DNA from: UBA5177 sp002413265
GTDB taxonomy: Bacteria > Chloroflexota > UBA5177
DNA length: 32,657 nt
Assembly (NCBI GenBank): GCA_036752825.1
Contig: DAIORV010000012.1
Span: 1-32,657 of the forward strand
Reading direction: 5' to 3'
The notes under the pieces are model-generated. The model saw nothing but the letters and a program-made list of their open reading frames with translations, searched no databases and had not been told where the DNA came from. Shown one piece after another: positions 16,638 to 23,913 of this stretch. Every line of letters begins with the position of its first letter. The first letter of the stretch is position 1. The position numbers and the translations under genes were made by a program.

Positions 16638-18257
16638 CTGCGTCCACGCGTCACACTCTTCGCTCTGTCTCTCCTCACCTCGGTCCTTGTTCCATTGCGG
16701 GAGTCAACCTCCGCGCTAGCCTGCTCACAGCCCGATATCTGGTCCGTGGCCGGCGCGTTCGACATCGCCGCCAATGGCCTCCTCACCGACCCCGCGCTTC
16801 AGCCCGCTGATACCTCGGCCCCCCGAACCGTGCCTCCTTCGATTTTGAAGGCCGTCGGATGGGTGGAGAGCGGCTGGCGCCAGTTCACCCCCGCGGGACG
16901 TCCGCTGGTGAGCTTTGATTTCGGTTACGGCACCATGCAGATCACGTCGGGCATGGCGGGGGCCTTCGGCAATGCCGGCGGTAGTATCGACCCGGCCGTC
17001 CAGAGCAGCATCGCCACCGACTATCGCTTCAACATCGGCTACGGCGCGAAGATGCTCGCTCAGAAATGGGCTGCCGTGCCACGAATTGGCGACGGCGATC
17101 CTGCAAAGGTCGAGAACTGGTACTACGCGCTCTGGGCGTACAACGGGTGGGGGTGGGCGAACAATCCGAACAACCCGCGCTTTACGCGGCGGGGCACACC
17201 CTCCACCGACCCTGCCTCCTACCCGTATCAGGAGCGCGTCCTCTACCTGGTTTCGCACCCGCCGCAGGACAAGGACGGTAATCCGCTATGGAAGGCCGTC
17301 AAGGTCTGGATGCCGCCTCGCACGCTCATCGGCCACGATCCACATTCGTACAGCCCCAACAAGACTCACCTCCAACCGCCGCAGGCGTTTTCAGCAAGCT
17401 TTGGGACCGGCGACCTCTCTCCCTCTTCTCCCGGCGGGCTCCAGACCGTCTCCGTTCGGGTTCAGAACACCGGAACTCTCGCTTGGGCATCCAGCGGCAC
17501 GGCCGCGATTTCTCTCACCTACCACCTTTTTACGCGGGGAGCCGATCCCTGGATTCCCTTTTCCCCCTTCTCCCCCGGAGTCGTCGCTCTCGGTCAGGGC
17601 ACTCTGGCTTTGCCCCACAACGTTCTGCCTGCTCACGCGGTGACCCTCAAGGAAACCGTTCAGGCTCCGTCGTCTCCAGGCGATTACCTCGTGGTGTGGG
17701 ATCTCCAGGAACTGCCCGCGAGCTGGTTGAGCCAAACAGGGCTTCTGCCCCGAGCCAAGCCGCTACAGGTGCTTGCAGGAGTGAAAACACCGATACCTCG
17801 CACGCCTACGCCCACACCGGCCCCAGCTCCCGTGACCGGCGCTCAATTCGTAGCGGATACCTCCATCCCTGATGGAACCGCCATTCAACCCCGGAGACTG
17901 TTCCAAAAGACCTGGCTGATCTTCAACAACGGCAGACTCCCCTGGGGCCCGGGGTGGACACTTCGGCACGTTTCGGGGCCAACCTTCGGCGTCAAGAGCT
18001 TCCCGCTCCCGAGTGTCTCACCGTGCCATACCGTTAACCTGTCGGTCCAGATGAAGGCGCCTTCCAAGCCCGGCTCGTACTTTGGCGTATGGCGTGCGGC
18101 GGATGCCTCGGGCAACCTCTTCGGCGACAAGCTGACCGTGGTCGTTCGAGTGAGCGGGAAACCGCCGGTCGTCACGCCTACGCCGCTGCCAAGCCCAACT
18201 CCCACCCAACGCGGCCGCCCCACTGCGACAACGACTCCGACTCCGACCGGTTTTTAG
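16638..18257 (+). CDS. Secreted SLT (lytic transglycosylase-like) protein with Ig-like and NBR1-type Ig domains (proposed CTG start)
   Basis: The first ATG, GTG or TTG in frame is a TTG at 16695, giving an N-terminus without a signal. Upstream, CTG (16638-16640), six bases after GAGG (16628-16631), adds M-RPRVTLFALSLLTSVLVP followed by ALA-CSQ, a clear signal peptide; an in-frame TGA precedes it. From CTG the protein has 539 residues. An SLT-like domain (about 65-215) has the putative catalytic glutamate in AVGWVESGW, then GYGTMQITSGM and an ALWAYNGWG segment. An Ig/CARDB-like domain spans about 251-378. An NBR1-type Ig domain, frequent in Chloroflexota, spans about 401-511 (FVADTSIPDGT, KTWLIFNNG, PGSYFGVWR). 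The tail is Pro/Thr-rich. The likely role is peptidoglycan cleavage or binding at the surface; enzymatic activity is inferred. Confidence 0.8.
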   Translation: MRPRVTLFALSLLTSVLVPLRESTSALACSQPDIWSVAGAFDIAANGLLTDPALQPADTSAPRTVPPSILKAVGWVESGWRQFTPAGRPLVSFDFGYGTMQITSGMAGAFGNAGGSIDPAVQSSIATDYRFNIGYGAKMLAQKWAAVPRIGDGDPAKVENWYYALWAYNGWGWANNPNNPRFTRRGTPSTDPASYPYQERVLYLVSHPPQDKDGNPLWKAVKVWMPPRTLIGHDPHSYSPNKTHLQPPQAFSASFGTGDLSPSSPGGLQTVSVRVQNTGTLAWASSGTAAISLTYHLFTRGADPWIPFSPFSPGVVALGQGTLALPHNVLPAHAVTLKETVQAPSSPGDYLVVWDLQELPASWLSQTGLLPRAKPLQVLAGVKTPIPRTPTPTPAPAPVTGAQFVADTSIPDGTAIQPRRLFQKTWLIFNNGRLPWGPGWTLRHVSGPTFGVKSFPLPSVSPCHTVNLSVQMKAPSKPGSYFGVWRAADASGNLFGDKLTVVVRVSGKPPVVTPTPLPSPTPTQRGRPTATTTPTPTGF

Positions 18258-18344
18258 CTCTCGGACCTCGACTGCTCGAGCCCCCCGCACGCCAGTCTGG
18301 ACACCAAAAGTGCGCCGCGCGTCCCCGGTATAGGCGAAGCTCGG

Positions 18345-18353
18345 TGGTATACT
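18345..18353 (+). promoter_or_regulatory. Putative extended -10 promoter of yebC
   Basis: TGG followed by TATACT (18348-18353) lies 52 bases before the yebC ATG. AGGGGG (18391-18396) is the RBS. This lies in the 148-base gap after the SLT/Ig gene, in which nothing else was seen. Confidence 0.5.
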
Positions 18354-18405
18354 TGGGTTCGTTGAGACCGGCATTTCCGCAGGCCTGCAGAGGGGGATCG
18401 GTGAT

Positions 18406-19152
18406 ATGTCGGGACATTCAAAATGGTCGCAAATCAAACGTCAGAAGGGCGTGACCGACGCCAAACGCGGCCAGGTTTTCACGAGGCTCGGGCGTGAGAT
18501 CGCCGTCGCCGCAAGGGACGGAGCGGACCCGACGGCTAATTCGCGGCTTCGACTCGCGATCCAGCGAGCCCGTGATGCCAACATGCCGATGGACACCGTG
18601 GAACGAGCCATCAAGCGTGGCTCCGGACACGGCGAGGGCGCCGAATATCACGAGATGTCCTACGAAGGCTACGGTCCCGGCGGCGTTGCGGTACTGGTCG
18701 AGGTTCTGACCGACAACCGAAACCGTACCGCGGCCGAAGTGAGAAGCGCCTTCAGCAAGTCGGGCGGCAACCTCGGCGAGTCAGGATCTGTCCGCTGGCT
18801 CTTCGACCCAAAGGGAGTCCTCACCCTCGATCTCGACAGGCGCGATCCTGATGAGGTTGCCATGCAGGCGATCGACGCGGGTGCTGACGACTTTGAGCTC
18901 ATGGACAGCGGAATCGAGATCTACACCGAGCCGGGCAGGGTCGAAGAGGTGCGCTCGACCCTGGAAGCGAACGGCATTCCAGTGCTGAGCAGCGAGACCT
19001 CAATGATTCCGAAAACGGCGGTCGAGCTCGACGAGAAGACCGCGGAGCAGGCGATGAGGCTGATCGATCGTCTAGAGGAATTGGACGACGTCCAGCAGGT
19101 TCACTCGAACTTCGACGTCTCCGACGAGGTCGCCGCCTCTCTCAGCGCTTAA
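18406..19152 (+). CDS. yebC: YebC/PmpR (TACO1) family protein
   Basis: 248 residues, the usual length, beginning with the invariant MSGHSKWSQIKRQKG segment. It continues with conserved NMPMDTVERAIKRGSG and YEGYGPGGVAVLVE, and LTDNRNRTAAEVRSAFSKSGGNLGESGSV in pieces. The family was first described as DNA-binding regulators (PmpR) and more recently as ribosome-associated factors that relieve stalling at proline-rich stretches. The window encodes several Pro-rich secreted proteins, which fits the second role, but that link is only suggestive. In many bacteria yebC is next to ruvC; here it is followed by an AI-2E transporter after 20 bases. Confidence 0.96.
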   Translation: MSGHSKWSQIKRQKGVTDAKRGQVFTRLGREIAVAARDGADPTANSRLRLAIQRARDANMPMDTVERAIKRGSGHGEGAEYHEMSYEGYGPGGVAVLVEVLTDNRNRTAAEVRSAFSKSGGNLGESGSVRWLFDPKGVLTLDLDRRDPDEVAMQAIDAGADDFELMDSGIEIYTEPGRVEEVRSTLEANGIPVLSSETSMIPKTAVELDEKTAEQAMRLIDRLEELDDVQQVHSNFDVSDEVAASLSA

Positions 19153-19172
19153 GGCGTGGACCCGCCCATCGC

Positions 19173-20360
19173 ATGAACGGGCACGACGTCAGGCCCTCGG
19201 CCCCGTTCCCCCCGCGCGTCAAGCTGACCATCGTCATCGCGCTGGCGTTGCTTCTTCTGTACCTGGTCACCCAGATTCGAAGCATCCTCATGCCGTTCCT
19301 GTGGGCCTTTGTGGCCGCGTACCTTCTCGCGCCGATAGTCAACTACCTCAACGTCAAAGGCGGCTTGCCTCGCATCTGGTCCGTGTTCATGATCTACGCC
19401 CTAACCGGCATGGGACTGTTTGCAGCCTCGCGATACCTGTATCCGGGAGTGGTCGATAACGGCACCGTCTTTCTGGAGGATATCCCCAGACTCGAGGCCT
19501 CGCTAATCGATCTGGTAGGCTCGCACCCGGCCGGCATTGACGTGCAGGGCGTCATCGATCAGCTGGTGCGAACGGTCACTGGGGTCACCAGCAACTCAAA
19601 AAACGCCGGCCACCTGCTCGTCAACGCCTTCGAGACGGTCCTCGCCCTCTTTCTCTTCCTGGTCAGCACCTTCTATCTCCTGGTCGACTCGTCGCGCATC
19701 AAGAACAACATGCGCGCCTGGATACCCGAGGACTATCGCGACGAGCTGGTCGCGCTTGGGACACAGATCAACATCACCTGGCAGCAGTACATCCGCGGCG
19801 AGCTGCTGCTCTTTGCGATCATGACCGTCGCCACCTCTGTCGGGCTGATCATCCTGGACGTGCCCGGCGCCATATTCCTCGGCCTTGCCAGTGGCGCGCT
19901 CGAGCTCCTTCCCCTCGTCGGCCCCTGGACCGCCGGTCTACTTGCGGTTTCGGTGGCTTATTTCAATGGATCGAACCCCTTCGGCTGGCAGCAAGTCGCC
20001 TACGCAGGGGTCGTCGGCCTCATGTATCTCGTGCTCAGGCAGCTCGAAGACTACCTCATCATCCCCAATGTTCTCGGACGAGCCGTACGGCTGCATCCCC
20101 TTATCGTCATTTTTTCGGTTACCGCCGGTGGAGTAACCGCCGGGCTATTTGGGCTTATCATTGCCGTGCCGGTTGCTGCCAGCATCAAGGAGATCCTGAG
20201 CTATCTCTACTGCAAGATTTTCGACCTGCCTCTAGAATTCGACGCATTGGAAACATACGATGGCGGAACCCTTCAGTTCCCTTTACCCCGACAGTCCGGC
20301 GAGAGCGAGGATCCTGTCCCGCCCCCATCTCCTAGACCTCAGAGCGCGGATGCGAGCTGA
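19173..20360 (+). CDS. AI-2E family transporter/permease (first copy)
   Basis: 395 residues with the layout of the AI-2E family (PF01594). Helices lie near the N-terminus (about 12-55), then a soluble segment, then further helices. Conserved stretches include LFLFLVSTFYLLVDSSRIKN, YIRGELLLFAIMT and the C-terminal LEDYLIIPNVLGRAVRLHPL. Members export diverse cargo, including autoinducer-2 (TqsA) and Na+ in some cases; the substrate here is unknown. The C-terminal tail (Pro/Ser-rich) is encoded in the 101-base overlap with rfaE2. The start at ATG 19173 lacks a strong RBS; it follows yebC closely. Confidence 0.9.
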   Translation: MNGHDVRPSAPFPPRVKLTIVIALALLLLYLVTQIRSILMPFLWAFVAAYLLAPIVNYLNVKGGLPRIWSVFMIYALTGMGLFAASRYLYPGVVDNGTVFLEDIPRLEASLIDLVGSHPAGIDVQGVIDQLVRTVTGVTSNSKNAGHLLVNAFETVLALFLFLVSTFYLLVDSSRIKNNMRAWIPEDYRDELVALGTQINITWQQYIRGELLLFAIMTVATSVGLIILDVPGAIFLGLASGALELLPLVGPWTAGLLAVSVAYFNGSNPFGWQQVAYAGVVGLMYLVLRQLEDYLIIPNVLGRAVRLHPLIVIFSVTAGGVTAGLFGLIIAVPVAASIKEILSYLYCKIFDLPLEFDALETYDGGTLQFPLPRQSGESEDPVPPPSPRPQSADAS

Positions 20361-20799
20361 GGGGCGGAGAGTCGTCGCCACCAACGGCTGCTTCGATCTT
20401 CTGCACGTGGGCCACGTTAGATACCTCGAGGAGGCACGCTCCCTGGGAGATGTTCTGGTCGTGGGCATCAACAGCGATTCGTCGGCGGGGAAATTGAAGG
20501 GGTCGGGCAGGCCCGTCAATTCCGCGTCGGAGCGCGCCGAAGTGGTGGCCTCGCTGCACTGCGTCACGGCCGTCACCATCTTCGATGAGGACACCGCCCT
20601 CGAGCTGGTCGAGGTCTTGAAACCCGACGTTTATGTTAAGGGCGGAGATTACTCGGCCGACCCTGAGGACGAGGCCTACCCTCCCGAGGCGCACGCGGTA
20701 TCACGAGACGGCGGCAAAGTCGCCATCGTGTCCTTGACTCCCGGCAGGTCGACGACCAGGATTCTGGAGCAGATTGCCGAGGATCGCACTGACCGGTAG
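20260..20799 (+). CDS. rfaE2: D-glycero-beta-D-manno-heptose 1-phosphate adenylyltransferase (RfaE2-like)
   Basis: 179 residues of the cytidylyltransferase-like nucleotidyltransferase fold. TNGCFDLLHVGHVRYLEEAR contains the HxGH motif. VVGINSDSSAGKLKG, PDVYVKGGDYS and GRSTTRIL complete the RfaE domain II pattern. It adenylylates heptose-1-phosphate on the way to ADP-heptose. The start ATG at 20260 lies inside the AI-2E gene, a 101-base overlap; starting at the next ATG (20350) would remove the helix before TNGCFD that relatives keep. The partner kinase RfaE1 and gmhA/gmhB are not in the window. In a presumably monoderm cell the heptose would go to surface glycans rather than LPS; this is inference. 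Other nucleotidyltransferases of the fold are possible but less likely. Confidence 0.9.
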   Translation: MAEPFSSLYPDSPARARILSRPHLLDLRARMRAEGRRVVATNGCFDLLHVGHVRYLEEARSLGDVLVVGINSDSSAGKLKGSGRPVNSASERAEVVASLHCVTAVTIFDEDTALELVEVLKPDVYVKGGDYSADPEDEAYPPEAHAVSRDGGKVAIVSLTPGRSTTRILEQIAEDRTDR

Positions 20800-21718
20800 G
20801 GGCTTCGAAGGCATCCTGCGAACAAGCTCCACAGCGGCAGGATGGGCAACGTTGGCGTCCGTATTGTTCCTGACGGCCTCCTGCGGCTCGACGGGCGGAA
20901 AGCCACGTGCCAACCTGGTCGCCAGCGTCGGAGGCCAGGACATTACCGTGCAAGAGCTCCAATCCTATGCCCACTACGCCAACGCCTTTTACGCGGCAGC
21001 CTATCCCGGTTCTGCCATCCACGCTGCCTGCAAACAGCTTCAACCGAGTGCCTCGCCGTGCGGGCCGTTGCGGGAGCAGGTCCTGGCGCGCCTACTGCAA
21101 GAGAGCGTCGTGTTGCAGTACGCGCGCGAGCGCCACATCACCCTGACGGCGGCGGATCATAGCCGCGTAACGGCGGAAACGGAGGCCCTCACCAATCCTG
21201 CCTCCTACACCGCCGATCTCTACGCGACAGCCCCCACGAGACGTTTTCTGCGCCACGTACTCGAGACGCAAGCTCTGATCCTGAAGGTTGAGCAGTTGGT
21301 GGTCGGTGTCCGGGCCAGGTCAGGGTTCGCCTACCACCTGCAAAAGTTCGTTTTTCCCGCGGGAGACCAGGGTCGTGCCCGCGCTCTGAGGCTGGCTCAA
21401 TCGCACCATCTTGCCTCAGGTCAGGCGTCGGTCGAGACGGTGTGGCAAGCAGCCTTTCGACTTGCGGCCGCGGTCTCGCTGGCCGCTTCTACAGCCAAAC
21501 CGGGAGACTTCCTGGGTCCGTTCCCCCGATCGCATGGTTTTCTCGTGGTCCGCTTGTTGGCGGCCGGTGTCCACCAATATGGTCGAGCGGCCCAGGTCGA
21601 GCGTCTCACCCAAGTCTTTCGGTCATGGCTCCTCACGCAGTTCAAACGACACCGTCCTGCCTGTTTCAGCCCCAGAGATCGGACCGGATGCGACCTCGCG
21701 ATGATGAAGCTTTCGTGA
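20774..21718 (+). CDS. SurA/PrsA-like extracytoplasmic foldase, probable lipoprotein
   Basis: 314 residues. A hydrophobic segment (WATLASVLFLTAS) ends at a cysteine followed by GSTGG, a plausible but not ideal lipobox (T at -3). Then NLVASVGGQDITVQELQ and LLQESVVLQYARERHITLT match the N-terminal helical region of SurA/PrsA/PpiD-like chaperones. The central part resembles a degenerate parvulin domain (KPGDFLGPFPRSHGFLVVRL). The start is TTG at 20774, overlapping rfaE2 by 26 bases with GGAG only four bases upstream. A CTG at 20816, which would give MRTSSTAAGW and a shorter signal, is an alternative. It probably assists folding of exported proteins outside the membrane; PPIase activity is uncertain. 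Confidence 0.75.
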   Translation: MPRIALTGRGFEGILRTSSTAAGWATLASVLFLTASCGSTGGKPRANLVASVGGQDITVQELQSYAHYANAFYAAAYPGSAIHAACKQLQPSASPCGPLREQVLARLLQESVVLQYARERHITLTAADHSRVTAETEALTNPASYTADLYATAPTRRFLRHVLETQALILKVEQLVVGVRARSGFAYHLQKFVFPAGDQGRARALRLAQSHHLASGQASVETVWQAAFRLAAAVSLAASTAKPGDFLGPFPRSHGFLVVRLLAAGVHQYGRAAQVERLTQVFRSWLLTQFKRHRPACFSPRDRTGCDLAMMKLS

Positions 21719-21748
21719 AGCACATATGAACCCTGCGTGAAATTTCGA

Positions 21749-21777
21749 TTGACAGTCTTGAGCGCCCTTAGTATGAT
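21749..21777 (+). promoter_or_regulatory. Strong consensus-like sigma-70 promoter
   Basis: TTGACA (21749-21754), a perfect -35, then 17 bases and TATGAT (21772-21777). This is the best promoter in the window. It drives the LPRTG protein gene through a 5' leader of roughly 230 bases. Confidence 0.8.
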
Positions 21778-22015
21778 GGAGTCGGTAAAGTCATGCCTTC
21801 CGTCAAATATCGTGCTGCGTACGAGAAAGGGGGGATGAAGAGAGCCACAACGGGTTGGCTTTCCTCTTAATCTTCAACCGCCGAGACTCGCGTCCAAGGA
21901 AGCGAAGAAAACGCAATGTCTCTACATGCGCAGCGATAGATGACCGATCGCTCTCACCTCCGGGAGCACAAGCCCAACGACCCGAAACGCACATCGAAAG
22001 CGCAAGGAGTCCTGA
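21778..22015 (+). other. Long 5' leader of the LPRTG protein mRNA
   Basis: 238 bases lie between the -10 element and the start codon. They include a hairpin at 21838-21868 (AAGAG-AGCC pairing with GGCT-TTC-CTCTT, with a bulge), which covers an 11-codon frame (21835-21870, MKRATTGWLSS) directly after a G run, and a weak hairpin near 21951-21968. It could be a regulatory leader or an mRNA-stabilising UTR. I could not match it by eye to a known riboswitch. Confidence 0.45.
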
Positions 22016-22657
22016 ATGAAGAGGCGTCTAACCATAGCTATCGTGATCCCGCTCGTTGCAGGTCTGTTCGCGGTAGCAGGCTCGATACATCTGTCCCCCT
22101 CGCATACCTATGCTCAGGCGGCGGCAACGGATACCGCGACGGCGGCCCCGGCAACGGCGACTAACACGCCGGCTCCGGGCCAGGTGCCACCGCCACCGCC
22201 GACGTTTATCCCGACACCGATAACCCCGCCGCCGGCGCCGCCCACGGATACGCCGACGCCAGCACCGACGGCAACGGCCACGCCGGTTGCACCGACCGAT
22301 ACGCCTGTCGCTGCCGTTCCCACGAACACCCCAAAGCCATCGGCTAAGCCGACGAGCACGACTGCGGCCGCGGCGGCCACCGCTGTTCCTCCGGCCACCG
22401 CGGCCCCGATCAAGAACGTGCCCGTGCCCACGGTTCCTCCAACCGGAGCAGGCGGCACGTACATCTACAGCTCCGCGGGAGCGGCTCGACTTAGCCACGC
22501 AAGTGCACTGAGCGGGTCGAGCTTCGCAGCCCCCGGCTCCCTGCCGCGAACGGGCGGCGGCGCCGGGAGCGATCCCACCAGCCCGCTGGCTCCGCTCGCG
22601 CTGCTGGCGGCGCTTGCCATCGGCGCCGGTCGCTTCATCCGACGCTTCATGAAGTAG
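22016..22657 (+). CDS. Pro/Thr/Ala-rich surface protein with LPRTG sortase-type signal
   Basis: 213 residues. The signal peptide is MKRRLTIAIVIPLVAGLFAVAG, cut here as MKRRLTIAIV plus IPLVAGLFAVAG, with cleavage likely near YAQA. A long low-complexity stretch (about 40-145) consists of TDTPTPAP and PPPPP-type repeats, probably an extended wall-spanning stalk. The C-terminus has LPRTG, then a hydrophobic helix (SPLAPLALLAALAIGAG) and a basic tail RRFMK: a complete cell-wall sorting signal for sortase. No globular domain is visible. AAGGAG (22004-22009) six bases before the ATG is an excellent RBS. With the consensus promoter and strong terminator the gene is a highly expressed monocistron. No sortase gene is in the window. 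Confidence 0.85.
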   Translation: MKRRLTIAIVIPLVAGLFAVAGSIHLSPSHTYAQAAATDTATAAPATATNTPAPGQVPPPPPTFIPTPITPPPAPPTDTPTPAPTATATPVAPTDTPVAAVPTNTPKPSAKPTSTTAAAAATAVPPATAAPIKNVPVPTVPPTGAGGTYIYSSAGAARLSHASALSGSSFAAPGSLPRTGGGAGSDPTSPLAPLALLAALAIGAGRFIRRFMK

Positions 22658-22672
22658 AGCTCTAGCACCGGC

Positions 22673-22703
22673 AAGGGCGCTCACCTCCGGGTGAGCGCCC
22701 TTT
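22673..22703 (+). terminator. Rho-independent terminator of the LPRTG gene
   Basis: A perfect 13-bp stem (22673-22685 with 22690-22702, AAGGGCGCTCACC with its complement) closes a 4-base loop TCCG and is followed by TTTGTCATT. It is 16 bases after the stop codon. Confidence 0.9.
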
Positions 22704-22757
22704 GTCATTCGCCCTAACCCCCGTAGCCGCACGCCTTTAGGGGTGCCTTATTCTTGA

Positions 22758-23240
22758 ATGGTTATGAGCCTTCGGGTAGGCATCCTGACCATCAGCGATC
22801 GAGCCGCTCGCGGCGAGATCGAAGATCGTGGCGGCCCCGCCCTGGCGGAGGCGGTCGAGGGTCGCGGCTGGGAAACCTCCGCGCGGGCCACCGTCCCCGA
22901 TGAGATCGAGACGATAGCCAACACTTTGACAGCCTGGACCGATCTGGGCCTGGACGTCGTTTTGACTACCGGAGGCACGGGGCTCGGGCCGAGGGATGTG
23001 ACGCCTGAGGCGACGGTCCAGGTTGCCGACACGCTCGTACCAGGCATCGCGGAAGCAATTCGCGCGTCGAGTCTGCAAAAGACTCCCATGGCGATGATCT
23101 CTCGTGGAATGGCGGCGGTACGCGGCAAGACCCTAATAGTGAACTTGCCCGGGAGCCCCGCGGGTGCAACCGAAGGAATGGGAACGATCGGCCCGGTGCT
23201 CGAGCACGCAGTTGCCATCCTTCACGGCGGCAGCCACTAG
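22758..23240 (+). CDS. moaB: Molybdenum cofactor biosynthesis protein MogA/MoaB
   Basis: 160 residues. Family motifs are VGILTISDRAARGEIEDRGG at the N-terminus, VLTTGGTGLGPRDVTPEA (the molybdopterin-binding loop) and LPGSPAGATEGM. MogA/MoaB adenylylates molybdopterin before molybdate insertion by MoeA. MogA cannot be told from MoaB by eye. The start could be the ATG at 22758 or at 22764; neither has an RBS. TATTCT at 22749-22754 is a possible -10, which would make the transcript nearly leaderless. No other Moco gene is nearby. It converges on the RCK gene. Confidence 0.92.
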   Translation: MVMSLRVGILTISDRAARGEIEDRGGPALAEAVEGRGWETSARATVPDEIETIANTLTAWTDLGLDVVLTTGGTGLGPRDVTPEATVQVADTLVPGIAEAIRASSLQKTPMAMISRGMAAVRGKTLIVNLPGSPAGATEGMGTIGPVLEHAVAILHGGSH

Positions 23241-23248
23241 TAGTGGCT
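23232..23248. terminator. Perfect 17-bp palindrome between converging genes
   Basis: AGCCACTA-G-TAGTGGCT, an 8+1+8 inverted repeat containing the moaB stop and ending at the last base of the opposing RCK gene. Folded, it gives a 6-bp stem with a 5-base loop. It is probably a weak bidirectional terminator; no T tract. Confidence 0.4.
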
Positions 23249-23913
23249 TACAGGGCGCTTCCCAAAAACCGGGTGCGAAGCGCGGCCTCTTGCTCCGGCA
23301 CCGTCACAGCCACGATATGGTCGTCTTTCTCCAGGGCAAGATCGTGCTCCGCGATAAGCGGCTTGCCGTTGCGGATGAGCAGCGGAACCGCCGTCGCATC
23401 GGGCAAGCCAACCTCGTTGATCGTCTTTCCGACCGAGGGCGAGGTATCCACTAGCTGCAGCTCCACGAACTCAATCCCACCCTCCTGCAGAGACAGAAGG
23501 TGTACGAACGGGTGCTGCGGGATCTCCTGCTGAATGATCGACAGGATCACCTGTGTGGCGCTTACGGTCGCGTCGATGCCCAGCTCGGTGAAGATGAACT
23601 CGTTGCGCGGATTGTTGATGCGTGCGACGGTGCGGGGAACGTTGAAACGGCGCTTGGCCACCTGGGCGATGATCAGGTTGTCCTCGTCGTGACCGGTTAC
23701 GGCAGCGACCACGTCCGCCCGTTCCAGGCCCGCCTGCTCCAGCGTCGCCACCTCGGCTCCGTCTCCTACCAGCGCCGTCGCGCCCAGGTCTCGGGTAATG
23801 CGATCAGCCTTCGGTCCGTTGCGCTCAATGACGAGCACTTCCTGCTCCTCGGCAAGGAGGGACTTGGTGAGGTGGTACCCGACCTTGCCGCCCCCAACCA
23901 CGACGATATACAC
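23248..23913 (-). CDS. trkA: TrkA/KtrA-type RCK protein (RCK_N plus RCK_C)
   Basis: 221 residues. A Rossmann-type RCK_N domain begins IVVVGGGKVGYHLTKSLL (GxGxxG nucleotide-binding loop). The acidic residue in VLVIERN follows at the end of the second strand, and GDGAEVATLEQAG comes next. An RCK_C domain follows (about 130-221, with VGKTINEVGLP). Such subunits gate K+ channels or transporters in response to nucleotides. The start is GTG at 23913, which directly abuts the TAG of the upstream RCK gene and is preceded by AGGGGG at good spacing. No TrkH/KtrB membrane partner is in the window. Confidence 0.9.
   Translation of the reverse strand: MYIVVVGGGKVGYHLTKSLLAEEQEVLVIERNGPKADRITRDLGATALVGDGAEVATLEQAGLERADVVAAVTGHDEDNLIIAQVAKRRFNVPRTVARINNPRNEFIFTELGIDATVSATQVILSIIQQEIPQHPFVHLLSLQEGGIEFVELQLVDTSPSVGKTINEVGLPDATAVPLLIRNGKPLIAEHDLALEKDDHIVAVTVPEQEAALRTRFLGSAL

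Noticed and set aside
21835..21870. 11-codon leader peptide MKRATTGWLSS
   Set aside because: The G run touches the ATG, too close for a good RBS, and there is no repeated regulatory codon; kept only as a remark in the leader entry.
21940..22164. 74-codon open frame overlapping the LPRTG gene start
   Set aside because: No RBS, out of frame with the well-supported LPRTG gene and without recognisable features.
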